64,000 nt of DNA from Dendrobium chrysotoxum (Eukaryota > Streptophyta > Magnoliopsida > Asparagales > Orchidaceae), in NCBI GenBank assembly GCA_019925795.1, contig CM034300.1, positions 30,925,591 to 30,989,590 of the forward strand. The letters run 5' to 3'. This document shows, piece after piece, positions 22,101 through 31,696 of this stretch (positions are counted from its first letter, which is position 1; each line of letters starts with the position of its first letter). A program made the translations under genes and the position numbers. The notes under the pieces were generated by a model. That model was given only the letters and a program-made list of their open reading frames with translations, had not been told where the DNA came from and made no database searches.

Positions 22101-22203
22101 AGCAACTGAAAATCAGCTGGCTGACATATTCACTAAACCACTGGCCTTTGACTCATTCAGCATTTTGAGAACCAGATTACGAGTGATTGATATAAATGCT
22201 TGA
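19185..22203 (+). pseudogene. Element X pol: protease, integrase, RT, RNase H (several breaks)
   Basis: Starts ATG at 19185 (WYLDSGCSRHMTGD, protease Asp). The pre-integrase zinc region is at about 19565-19720 (LWHRRLCHASMKT...CDACQLG). The integrase core at 19769-20557 has VIVDDHSRF, IHSDHGGEF and TPQQNGVAERKN, giving the Asp, Asp, Glu residues. RT at 20666-21055 has FEETFAPVARLEAIRVLLAF, then a stop (21053-21055, in place of Gln) and a one-base deletion in an A run near 21105. 21316-21705 gives EFEMSMMGELAYFLGF, and YVDDIIFGSS lies at about 21255. RNase H ends at 22203 with LADIFTKPLAFDSF. There are about six disabling changes, so it is younger than D and E. Confidence 0.9.
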
Positions 22204-22884
22204 TTCTGATGACTGCTGATTTATGATTGTTCTGATTGGTATTCTGATTTCTGTTAGTTAGTTTTGGTATTCTGATTTCTGATTTCTATTAGTTAGTTTG
22301 GTTTGATTATTTGCTTTCAGTTGATTTTATTTCTTCTGTTGATTTCTGTGTTAGCCTTACTGTTAGTTTGATTTGAGTATTTACTTTGCTGTGATTTTCT
22401 ACCTGTTTTTATTTACTGGTTCATATCTTGCATTTACTGTTTTATGCTTTTCAAGATCTGATCACCGCTCACTACTTCTGATGATCTAAATTTTTGACTG
22501 GGAGTTTTTACCTTATTTTGGTTTAGAAGATGGTAAGCAGTGATTGATTCCACTGAATCTGTAAAAGGGAAGAAATATTGATGATTATTTCTCTTCCTCT
22601 AACTCCTTTACTGGTGTATAGTTTCTTTTGAATAAAAATCCTTTTCAAAATTAAAATGTTAGTTTTTGAAATAGAGATTATTTTATCTTCCTACAGTAAT
22701 CTGCCTCATATCAATAGTGGTTTTCAAAGTCTTGAGTCATTAGTTTGATTTTCTAAACCAAGTGATTGCATTTATCATATGTTGTATGGCTTTTATTTTG
22801 TGAATCGTTCTTCCTTACTGTGGAGGGTCATCTCCTATGTCTGGAAGATAATCTCACAGCTGAGACTCTTTAATGATTATCAAA

Positions 22885-23060
22885 AGGAGAAAGCTTATAA
22901 AAGATGCACAGTGCGCCAGATAATTTGAAAAAGAGGCATAAAATGAGCCCAAAACTGAAAAGATGCGAAATTACCAAATTGGATATACAAAGTGTATCAA
23001 AAATCAAAAGATGCGCAAAGCGCCAACCAATTTGAAAAAGAGGCACAAAATGAGCCCAAA
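22885..23060 (+). repeat. Hairpin-prone repeat block in the pol-aORF spacer (X)
   Basis: Two direct copies of a unit like GATGCGCAAAGCGCCAA, then GAGGCACAAAATGAGCCC, with a related short unit between. Within them are small inverted repeats such as GCAC-A-GTGC (about 22906), GCGC-AAA-GCGC (about 23012) and GATA-AC-AAA-GT-TATC (about 22982, one mismatch). Counterparts lie at 28120-28260 and 52130-52310. Confidence 0.65.
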
Positions 23061-23549
23061 CCAAGCTTTCTTCCCTTTCAGATTGTTAAATGTCTTAGAG
23101 AAATCTGTGTGCCACTTAATATTTTCAAAAGCTTGAGTTTTGAAAATCCTGATTTCAGATTTTTTACTTTGTAACACAATTATATCAAATATTTTTCTGG
23201 AACGAAGCTTGAAAGGATCTCTTTTCAAATCTAATGTATTTTCCTCTGAATCGGATTTTTGTTTTGAAAGAGGTTTGCATCGATAAGGTGCCCGGGGTCG
23301 GAGTTACGAAAGTTGATTATTTCCAACCTTTTTTGGATTTCAGCGCTGTCAATCGTCCTGTCATTGGTTTTTGAATCTAAAATCAAGGAAAAAATTCTGA
23401 TTTTCTCGAGCAGCTTGATTAAAAAAAAAAGGCTTTTCTGTTTTTTTGCAGTAAGTTTTATTCATTTTTGTGTTATTTTGAGTTCATGGTTGTGTTTTTG
23501 GGATCCTGATCGATCATCTTCATCCTTCATCTTTTTCTATTTTCTTCAC

Positions 23550-24053
23550 ATCGTCCTGGACGATCCATTTTGTCCTGGACGATTCGCTCAAAATCATCCC
23601 CACACTGCTCCTGCTGCTGAACAATTCCAATTATTGGTGATCGTCCTGGACGATCCTTACATCGTCCTGGATGATATGATCTATATCTTCCTGATCTGAT
23701 CAAACGGCTAACATTGCACCAATTATTGTCCATCATCCTGGACGATCCACCTCATCGTCCCGGACGATCCACATGTCAGCTATTGGACGATTGGAATTCG
23801 GCCCGTCTGACATATTTATTGCATATTATCCCGAACGATCCACCTAATCGTCCTGGACGATACTTTTTGTCAATGGTCGTCGAGCCTGACTCCTCGGGAC
23901 GATCGCCTGTGTCTAATCATCCTGGACGATATCTGATCATCCTGGCTGATCGGACCGCCTTTTTGACCAATCGTTCAGGACATCAAAAATGACCAAATCG
24001 TCCCGGACGATATCATGATCGTACGGGACGATCAGGGAATTTTCTATATAAAC
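23550..24053 (+). promoter_or_regulatory. Internal promoter-like region before aORF (X): palindrome doublets plus TATA
   Basis: Six doublets of the LTR palindrome start at 23550/23569, 23640/23661, 23732/23754, 23825/23847, 23916/23936 and 23997/24018, so the offsets are 19-22 bp and doublets lie 81-93 bp apart. TATATAAAC follows at 24045-24053, 12 bases after the last palindrome ends at 24032, and the aORF ATG is at 24128. The layout copies the LTR promoter. Y has the same layout with the same 12-base gap. Confidence 0.75.
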
Positions 24054-24127
24054 AGCAGTTTTCTTCAGATTTTTCACACCGTTTTTTCTTCCACTCTCCT
24101 TCTACTTTCTTACTCTTGTGGTTCCTA

Positions 24128-25246
24128 ATGGCTGGTGGCAAAAGGTCTCGTCAAAAGTGTGCCAGTTCATCCAGGGGACATGTCGATCCTCGCTTCCCGA
24201 ATGCCGCCGATCAGGCGGCTTTCAAATGCTATCGTAATGTGGGCATCACGCACTCTAAGATTGTAAATCCCCGCAATCTCACTTATCCCATTTAAGATCT
24301 ATTCGCACACACCTCCCTCACCTTCATTCTGACCTTAGCCTTTCCCTTCAATCTTGAACTCCTTCAAATCTTCTTTGCCAACTTGCGCATTTCTGCGGAC
24401 TATTCCACTCTTCGATCCTACTTAAATCAACGCCCCGTGGAACTCACGACCCATGATTTTCACAATATTCTCAACCTGTCTGTTACTGGCGACAAAATTC
24501 ACACGCTTATCACCGATCCTGACTATGATTGGAGTGTCGCCAATCACTTCCTTCGCAATACCAACGCACCCTATCATGACAATGCTTGCACTTCCCTTCT
24601 CAAGGATGCCCGGACCATTCAGCACATCCTTTGTTCCTCCGTCATTCCAAAGGTGGGGGATCAAATTCACATTACCCCGCTCCTGTCCTTGACCACCTAC
24701 TACATCATGGCCCGTCGAGAATTTAATGCCTCTGATCTGATTATCCGATACTTAGAACACCTAACCACCATTAGAGATCCGGGCCATAGGTGTCACCCAA
24801 ATCTAGCTTTAGGTCATCTTATTCATTATGCCTTAGAGACAAAATATGACCTTCAGTATCCTGTCCCTCCTGATGTCCCTCCTTCCTTCACAAACAACTC
24901 ATTCCACGTCCTACACAGCACCCGACTACATCCGGAGCCCGCCCTGGATGTTGAGGAAGAAGAGGAAGAGGCTGTTCCAGTTCCTGCTGCACCAGAGGCA
25001 CCTGCACCCCTTCGCATTGCCTCTCCTTTTGACCACCTGGTGCAGCGCTTCGATCAGTGGGAGGCCAGATTTGACTCCTACGTGGTTTCCCAGGAGCAGC
25101 GGCACACCGAGGACATCCAGCGCTTCACTGACTATGCTGCAGAGCAGCAACAGCAGCATGACCAGGACATCGCCCGGATTGGAGCCCACTTTCAGGCCAT
25201 TCACCATTACTTCAACCCTCCACCGCCTCCTCCTTTAAAATCATAG
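24128..25246 (+). pseudogene. Element X aORF: plant-transposon-domain protein, one internal stop, 3' end replaced
   Basis: Extra ORF downstream of pol. The start ATGGCTGGTGGC at 24128 matches Y. One TAA near 24294 breaks it. From 24383 it is open for 287 codons. Visible parts: a basic Ser-rich N-terminus, a hydrophobic segment (FAHTSLTFILTLAFPF), a folded region with FFANLRISADYSTLRSY and ILCSSVIPKVGDQIHITPLL, an acidic Pro/Ala linker (about residues 200-215 of the open part), then a Gln-rich helical stretch and a Pro run. The folded region resembles the domain I know as a putative plant transposon protein domain (Pfam Transposase_32 type), from memory and unchecked. I see no clear signal peptide, so an Env role is not supported. 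The last codons (LKS, stop) come from element D sequence. Confidence 0.75.
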
Positions 25247-25909
25247 GATATCTTGATTCAAATTTTACAGGATGCTAAGTTGATAGGAAAAGCACTTCTG
25301 GAATATGTCAATTTATAGGACAGTCTTTATTCTCCAGGTCCAGTAAAAAATAGAACTCAATTGCATTGTCCACTTCTGAAGCTAAATACACAGCCTTAGG
25401 AAGTTGCGTGGCCCAAGTCCTTTGGTTAAAGCAAAAAATTCTGGATTTAGGATTACCTGTAGGCACAATTTTAATCTTATATGATAATACTAGTGCCATC
25501 TGTATTTCACTCTAGAACCAAACACATTGACATAAGGCACAACTTCATTAGGGACCATGTTACCAAATGGGACATAGAGCTACACCATGTAGCAACTGAA
25601 AACCAACTGGCTGTTACTTTTACAAAACCACTGGCATTTGAATCCTTTAGCACCTTAAGAACCAGATTAGGTGTGATCGATATTGATGCTTGAAATTGAC
25701 ACTTTCTGTCTCTATTCTTTTTATTATTTTGTTGTTTGTTATGTTTTTGTTTACAAATGTTATGCTTTTTATTTTTATTGTCTTGTATTTTTTTATGAGT
25801 TTATTTTATTGTTTGATTTCTTTTATTTTTATTTTTATTGATTTTTTTCATTTTTGTGCTATTGGATTATTTTCTATTGTGTTTTATGTTTAGATCTTGA
25901 TCATCTCAC
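25229..25909 (+). repeat. Second copy of element D pol tail, duplicated from 14951-15630
   Basis: Begins in the shared CCTCCTTTAAAATC and follows 14951-15630 almost base for base, including the RNase H end (25505-25694, HFHSRTKHIDIRH-like) and the spacer to GATCATCTCAC. By eye there are roughly 15-20 mismatches. The offset is about 10,278 bp. It is joined to the Pro-codon run of the X aORF at CCTCCTT, bases present in both parents. Confidence 0.9.
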
Positions 25910-27550
25910 TGTTGTAAATCTGGTTTTGATGATGACAAACATGTTTCCAGTGTGTTTTGCTTGGTTAATCTGTTTCAGGCACAAAAGACCACGAGCCACT
26001 CAAGCCAAGTCAAGATCGGGTCCAAGTGTGTCCAATTTACTATTTTTTCTTTTATTGAGTCAATTGTAATGTAATTGATCCCCTAGCTAAGTAACCTTGC
26101 ACACACACACTCAGGGGGAGAGCTTGAGTGAATTAGAGTTTCTGTCCATTTTTTGTTCAGATCATCCTGGATAATTTTCACATCGTCCTGGACGATCCAG
26201 CCAAAACAGAAACCCTAATTAGGGCGACTAAGTTAAGAGGGTCTGATTAAGCAGATCGTCCTGGACGATCTCCGGATCGTACGGGACGATATGCCCAAAT
26301 CAGAAATTCTCAGCCGCCAGATCAAGTTAGGCAAGTTCTTATTTTTAGATACTTGGTCTGATCGTCCTGGACGATTCAGTACAATCTTGCCTAATTTAAT
26401 CTAGTAATTAAGGAAAGCAATTTATTTTTGGTTGATACGATCATATCGTCCTGGACGATCACAGGATCGTCCCGGACGATCTTGATCGTTTAGTGCATTT
26501 AAGCTGTACGTCCAGAACTATGTACAGGATGATTTAGGGCCTTTTTGAACTAATCGTACAGGACGATGTCCCCATCGTACTGGACGATCAGGTCATTTTT
26601 TGGTCGTCCAGCACAGATTTCTCTGGACGACCCGAACTGTCTTCTGGACGATTTTCCTTGATTTGCACTAATCATCCCGGACGATCGCAAGATCGTACAG
26701 GACGATATGAACAATTTTTTCTACTGATCGTCTAGAAGAGCCAGATCATCCAGGCTGAAATAGCTGAATTTGAACTGATCGTACAGGACGATCTACCGAT
26801 CGTCCTGGTCGATCTTGGCTGACCAGTTGAGATTTAGGGCAAATTTTAGGCCCTCCTATAAAAGAACTTTTTCAAAAAAAATAAGAAAAATCTTTTGCTG
26901 CATTCCTTCCCTGAGAAACCCTAGAGAGAGAGAGAGAGTTGGGAGAGAGAGAGAAGATCTTGTGAGGGGGAGTTAGTGAGGGATTCACTAAGGTTGCTCC
27001 AAGCACGGATCAGAGTCGTCTTCTCCGCTCGTCCTCTTTTGTCTAGTCGGTGTTCGTCGTGGGAGGATCGTTCGCAAGAAGATCCGGGGTTCTCTGCCCG
27101 CTTCAGGTGGAAGCAAAAGGAGTTCGAAGGTTCTCTGCCTGCTTTAGGAGGAAGTGAAAGGAGGTAGGGTTCTCTGCCTCACCGTGTGGTGAAAAGGAGG
27201 TGTTTATACAGGCTTCTCCGCCTTGCTGTGGGAGCAAAAGGAGAGACACTTTTTGTTTAGTGCAATACCCGGAGGGGAGGCTCCGGGGAGTGGACTTAGG
27301 TCAAGTTGACCGAACCACTGTAAAATCTGGTTTGCTTTTCTGATTCAGTTTTGCACTTTACTTTTCTGATATTAACTGCTTTGGTGAATATCTGTGGTTG
27401 ATCTTTTCATTCTTGTTTATGTGTTTCCGCTGCTACGTATCGAAAAGATTTTCATTGTTATCGTAAAATTTTTAAATAACCAATTCACCCCCCCTCTTGG
27501 TTAGCCTCGGGACTAGTTCACTAGGGCTTAACATCCCTATCAAACTTTCA
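25910..27550 (+). repeat. Element X second LTR (1.64 kb), flanked by CTCAC on both sides
   Basis: Begins TGTTGTAAATCTGG and ends CAAACTTTCA. Five bases before (25905-25909) and after (27551-27555) are both CTCAC. Compared with 15631-17293 it lacks about 21 bases around 26360, where two palindromes have become one. TATA box 26857-26864. U5 hairpins include TCACC-GTGT-GGTGA at 27179-27192 and TTGCT-GTGGG-AGCAA at 27223-27237. No polypurine tract precedes it. Confidence 0.9.
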
Positions 27551-28703
27551 CTCACAAACAATATCATTGAACCTCATTGTCTTTTCCTACAAGTAAAAGT
27601 TTAATCTGATATCGTATTATATGAATAAACTCATACTGTACGAATTAACTCATACTATATGACTTAGATCGTACTATATGACAGAACTTGGACTGAACAG
27701 TGTTCTTTTTTGTTTATGTAAAACATACTTCTATTCTTACTTAAAAGTTTAAATAAGTAATTGCTAACATTTTTTAAAGAGGATAAAAATTCATGACTTT
27801 ATATATGCCTTCTTATGTCCTTTGCATGATAATTCCTTTTGTATACCTTAAAATCTAAATCAAATTGGAATTAAGATGGTTGAACTGAAAACTTATTCAC
27901 TCTTTTACTTGTTTTTATATCATGGATGTATTCTACAATTTGATGAATGAATTTCATTACTTTTCTACATCAAGCTATTTATTCTTATTAGAACACTCGA
28001 GTTTGCTTTGTAGATTATTCCTCCCTATATAAGAAAGTGAGTTATTATTCTCTTTTATTTAAAAGATAATCTTACAATTGATATTCTTAAAGATTTAGAA
28101 AGGAAGCAATTTTCAAAAATTAAAAGAGGCACAAAATGAGCCTAAAATAAAAAGATACGCAATGTCTGCCAAATAATTGCAAGATACACAGAGTGTATCA
28201 AAAAAATTTAAAATGCATAATGTGTGCCAAAAGCGATAAAAGAGGCATAAAATGAGCCTAACTTAAATTAGCTTTTCTATCTGGAAAATCTTTAAATCTT
28301 AAAAAATCCCTATGTTTCATAACTGTGTTTAATACTTGATTTTGGAAAATCTTGGTTCTTCATTCATCACTTTATAGTAATATTCTTATTTGATATAGTA
28401 TGCAAGCCGTCTAAAAAGTTTAAGTTTCTCAATCTAATTGTATTTTTTTGAGCTAGACTTTTGTCTCAACAATAGACTTTAGCCTGTGAAGGTTCTAAGC
28501 TAGGTGTGTAAACTCTTGAATCAAAAACTTTTGGTTGCAATAAAGTCAACACGTGTCTTATTTGAGCTTTCTTGTTTGAAGAGTAAGTTTATTACATTTT
28601 GAAAATGCCCACACAAATTTATTGTTATTGTTGTTAAAATTTTTTTAACACTCCTTTTACTTACAATTGATTTTCATCTAAGGAGGAGTTTAGAGGAAAA
28701 AAT
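27551..28703 (+). other. Element D spacer continuing after X
   Basis: AT-rich, no gene. It starts with the target repeat CTCAC, has decayed palindromes (27600-27680), and contains the hairpin repeat block (28120-28260), including a perfect GATACAC-AGA-GTGTATC at about 28189. It then follows the X spacer loosely until about 28550. The part that should lead to D's own promoter and aORF start is missing. Confidence 0.65.
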
Positions 28704-29212
28704 ACCAATTTGATGAAGCCCAGATGATTATTGATTATATCCAAAATATTACTCCTATTCGACATCCCAATGCCCAAAGAAAGTAAGGTGTTGCATTAGG
28801 ACACGTCATAGGCTATGTATTAAATATAAAATACCAAATTAACAACCCTACTCCTGCCGATAATCTTCCCATTTTCTATACAGATGCCTCCTTCCATATT
28901 CTTTAACTTCAAGGGCACGAGCACGATGAGCCAGAGTTTGCTGAAGAAGGGGAAGCTACTCTTGCAAGTGGACATGCACCCCCACCAATACCACCACATG
29001 CACCAGCTTACCCTTAGGACGACATAATTTAGAGGCTTGAGTGCTTAGAAACTAGGCTAAACTATCATATTTAACAATAACAACAACAGCATGAAGAAGA
29101 CATGGGTTGGTTTAGAGAAACATTTTCTCACATTGAAGATCAATTTACCTCCATATAGAAATACTTTCAGTAACCACCACCCCCACCACCTAATCAAGAT
29201 TTGTCCTATTTT
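28704..29212 (+). pseudogene. aORF C-terminal remnant, probably of element B
   Basis: Starts abruptly at ACCAATTTGATGAAGCCC and matches element E 43750-44272 closely. Codons for the later aORF region can be followed: RHPN...QRK, LGHVIGYVLN, an acidic linker, then a Gln-rich stretch (29080-29100) and a Pro run, ending at TAG 29210-29212 like E's TAG at 44270-44272. It has several stops and lacks the N-terminal half. Similarity to E rather than X/Y is why I assign it to B. Confidence 0.7.
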
Positions 29213-29455
29213 TAGTGCTTATTTGTTGTGTTTTATTTATGTCTTGTAATGTTCACTTGTTTATAGTGTCCACTCTTTGGTGATGTCAAAAGGGGGAGAA
29301 CATGTATGTTTGGTTGTATGTTTAATTTTGGTAGAATCCTGTGTTTGTTTTTGTTTTCTATTATTGTATTTGTTTGCACTAAAAAAAGAAGAAACCCCTA
29401 ATTTTTATCTTATCTATGATCCAACAATGTTTGCCATCATGAAAAATGGGGAGAT
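29213..29455 (+). other. Element B 3' end with two polypurine motifs
   Basis: GATGTCAAAAGGGGGAGAAC (29282-29301) and a second motif, CATGAAAAATGGGGAGAT (29438-29455), directly before the LTR. The second is the polypurine tract in the right place for plus-strand priming. The upstream duplicate is a Sirevirus habit, also seen in E and Y. Confidence 0.75.
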
Positions 29456-29952
29456 TGTTGCATCCAGGATCGCTAATCTATAATTTCGATGATATCAAAT
29501 ATTATTGATTGAATTGTTACTTTTCTCATTAAATATTTTAAATATTTCTCATATCTATGAGCACTAATAATATAGGTAAAATATACACTAACTAAGGTAA
29601 CTAGAAGCTCAAGACTAGGTAGAATAGGAATGTCAAGTAAACTAAGTCTATACTTTTTTTTATTTTTTTATTTCTTTAGTCTAGCTACATAAGAGTGTAT
29701 GCAATTGGGTGATCGTGCACATAAACAGAGGGAGTGAGAACATTTTAAAATTAAATTTTTTTAAACTAATCGTACTGTACGACTTACAATCATACCATAC
29801 GATTAGTTATTGAAAGAATGGGATTAACAACTAATTGAAGAATTAGTTTCTGTGAACTAATCATACTATATAATTTGGATCATACTGTATGATTCATTAC
29901 AACTTGTGAACCCTCAGCACCAATTAAATTAAGTAAGATATTTAAAAAATCA
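29456..29952 (+). repeat. LTR shared by elements B and E, left part
   Basis: Starts TGTTGCATCCAGGATCG right after a polypurine tract, so it is a 3' LTR. Its far end at 37468 is followed by a primer-binding site, so it is also a 5' LTR. LINE2 interrupts it at 29952. It contains decayed ATCGTACTGTACGA palindromes (29765-29900). Similar to 44581-44929. Confidence 0.8.
29945..29952 (+). repeat. Target-site duplication of LINE2 (left copy)
   Basis: AAAAATCA, repeated at 35990-35997. Short and A-rich, so the exact length is uncertain. LTR sequence joins correctly when the insert is removed. Confidence 0.65.
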
Positions 29953-30148
29953 ATTTACATCCTAAGCCCAACATCTCTTTTCTCTGGCAACTTGGAGGCG
30001 ATCTAGAGTTTTTCTTTTGGGGCTCATTTCTCTTAATTTTTTGCATCAATTGTTTCATTTTTTTCTCTAGTTTTCCCCCTTTTATGGTGTGCTCTTCTTG
30101 TCTTGTGGTTGGTTTTGAGGTTTTTTTCATTTTTCCTGGCTTTGGGAG

Positions 30149-31686
30149 ATGATGTCTCTAGCATCATCTATCCCCACGTCTTCTTCATTTCCTGATGGAA
30201 AATCTTGGTCTTTTAAGGAGGTTTTGGCGAGTTCTTCTTCTTCCTCTGCTAAATTTAATTTTATGCAAACTTCCTTTAAAGGTTGTCTGGATTCGATGTT
30301 CGATGACTCCGCAGTTGGCCGCTCCTTTTGCTCTTACTTTTGTCGGAAAGCTTATTCTTCATCCCCTTAATTTGGACATTATATGTAAGTTTTTCATTAA
30401 CCTTAAGCTATCTAGCTCTTTTCACATCGGCTTGCTAGACCCTCATCATATTATGATTCAACCTAATAATGATCTAGATTATAGTCGAATTTTTTCAAGG
30501 AGATCCTACTACATCCAAGCCTATCAAATGAGATTATTCAAAAGGACACCAGATTTTGATGTTCATGAGGAATCCGCTATTTCCCCTGTGTGGATCTCCT
30601 TCCCAAATTTGAGACTTTATTTTTTTAATTCTCAATTATTATTTGGATTAGCTTCAATTTTTGGTAGATTGTTATAGACAGATCAAGCAACGACATCTAT
30701 CTCTTGGCTGTCTGTGGCTCATATTTTAGTTGACTGGACATTTCTAAGAAACATCCTAATGAGGTTTGGATTAGTTCAGAGTTGAATGGGTAATTCCAAA
30801 AGTTGAAATTAAAAATTTGGCAATTTTTTGCTCTCATTGTAAGATGCATGGTCATGGGTTAAATGAGTGCTATAGGTTGGATCCTTATCTCCGAAAGGAG
30901 AAGGTTTCATCCAAACAATTGCTTGGAAATGTAACTTCTTTGGTTGATCATGATACTATGATTCCTAATCCTTGTGTGGTCGAAGGTAATGTTCCTATAT
31001 TGCAGGATACTAAGGAGGAATCTATAAATGACGTTCTTCAGGGTGAGGTCCCTAATGTGCAGGATGCTATTTAGGGCCCATTATAATATAACATAATCCA
31101 TGCTGAACTACAATCCAACCTTGATGATGTTTCTAGTCGTGATCAGGGACAAAATCTTAACTCTATCTCTTTTTCCGCTAATGATTGTCAAAATGTAGAT
31201 GAGCAAATGTTGGCTATTACTACTAATCAAAATATTGCTTCAACTTCATCTATTACTCAATGTGTTCTCAACAAAAACTTGCTTGATATGCATTTTATGA
31301 TGTTAAATAAAAATTGTTCTGATAATATGTATTCTCAATCTAATATTAATGCCCAGGAGGATGGCCAAATTTGTATGGTGGAAGGTAATAATGCCAGTAA
31401 TTTGAGTAGTAAAACTAATTTGGAGAGTGGCTGCTTCTTTGAGGAAAGTGAATTACAACAGGAGGTGAGGCAGGCAGGTATGACTGATGAGAGTAAGTCT
31501 TCCTTAAACCCTCATTATCTTAGTGAAGCTTTTACTGATACAGAGGTTATAGATAATATGGCTAAATGTTTTGCTAAAGATGATAATGATGCTAGTTACA
31601 TCAAGTTTCATAGTAGGAGAGGTAGGAAAAATAAGAACATTATTTTACAATCGCCTAGAACCACCCGATCGCATACTTCTCATTAG
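30149..31686 (+). pseudogene. LINE2 ORF1: RNA-binding protein with DUF4283-like region and CCHC knuckle
   Basis: Would coat LINE RNA. It starts MMSLASSIPTSSSFPDGKSW at 30149. After a frame change near 30290 the 30195-frame gives a DUF4283-like region (VGKLILHPLNLDIICKFFIN, HIGLLDPHH, RTPDFDVHEESAISPVWISF). Another frame change near 30680 leads to CSHCKMHGHGLNEC at about 30829-30870, a correct CX2CX4HX4C knuckle. A stop at 31072-31074 precedes the Asn/Ser-rich C-terminus (31207-31686). The order DUF4283-CCHC is that of plant L1 ORF1. At least three disabling changes. Confidence 0.8.
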
Positions 31687-31696
31687 GGTTGTTTTT

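Larger units (their letters stand above)
22204..24127 (+). other. Element X spacer between pol and aORF
   Basis: 1.9 kb without a credible gene. It begins with T-rich sequence (22204-22880). A block of short hairpin-prone repeats follows (22885-23060), then T-rich sequence, the palindrome-doublet array (23550-24032) and a TATA box (24045-24053). Y has the same spacer at 51476-53376 and D has part of it (28040-28550). Confidence 0.75.
15631..27550 (+). mobile_element. Element X: Sirevirus-type copia element with rearranged 3' side
   Basis: 5' LTR 15631-17293, primer-binding site, gag 17349-19136, pol 19185-22203, long spacer, internal promoter-like region, aORF 24128-25246, then an abrupt switch to a copy of element D's pol tail (25229-25909) and a second LTR (25910-27550). 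The normal end of aORF and the polypurine tract are missing, unlike in Y. The insertion lies in D, target site CTCAC (mutated to CTCAT on the left). Confidence 0.85.
7974..28703 (+). mobile_element. Element D: old copia element split by LINE1 and element X, 3' end lost
   Basis: Parts in order: 5' LTR 7974-9601, primer-binding site, gag 9660-11224, integrase piece to 11527, LINE1 insertion, rest of integrase, RT and RNase H to 15415, spacer to 15630, element X, then spacer 27551-28703. The 3' LTR expected to match 7974-9601 is not in the window. The spacer is instead joined to aORF sequence of the B/E type. Internal sequence is closer to X and Y than to E (it shares the GAGGCACAAAATGAGCC block). 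Confidence 0.75.

Noticed and set aside
24422..25238. Other-frame open stretches over the X aORF (both strands)
   Set aside because: They are shadows of a GC-richer coding frame. Only the frame starting at 24128 is shared with Y and E.
25910..27550. Plain 3' LTR or independent solo LTR
   Set aside because: The CTCAC flanks alone would fit a solo LTR, but the preceding 681 bases copy D's tail and join the X aORF, so a repair or duplication event explains more.
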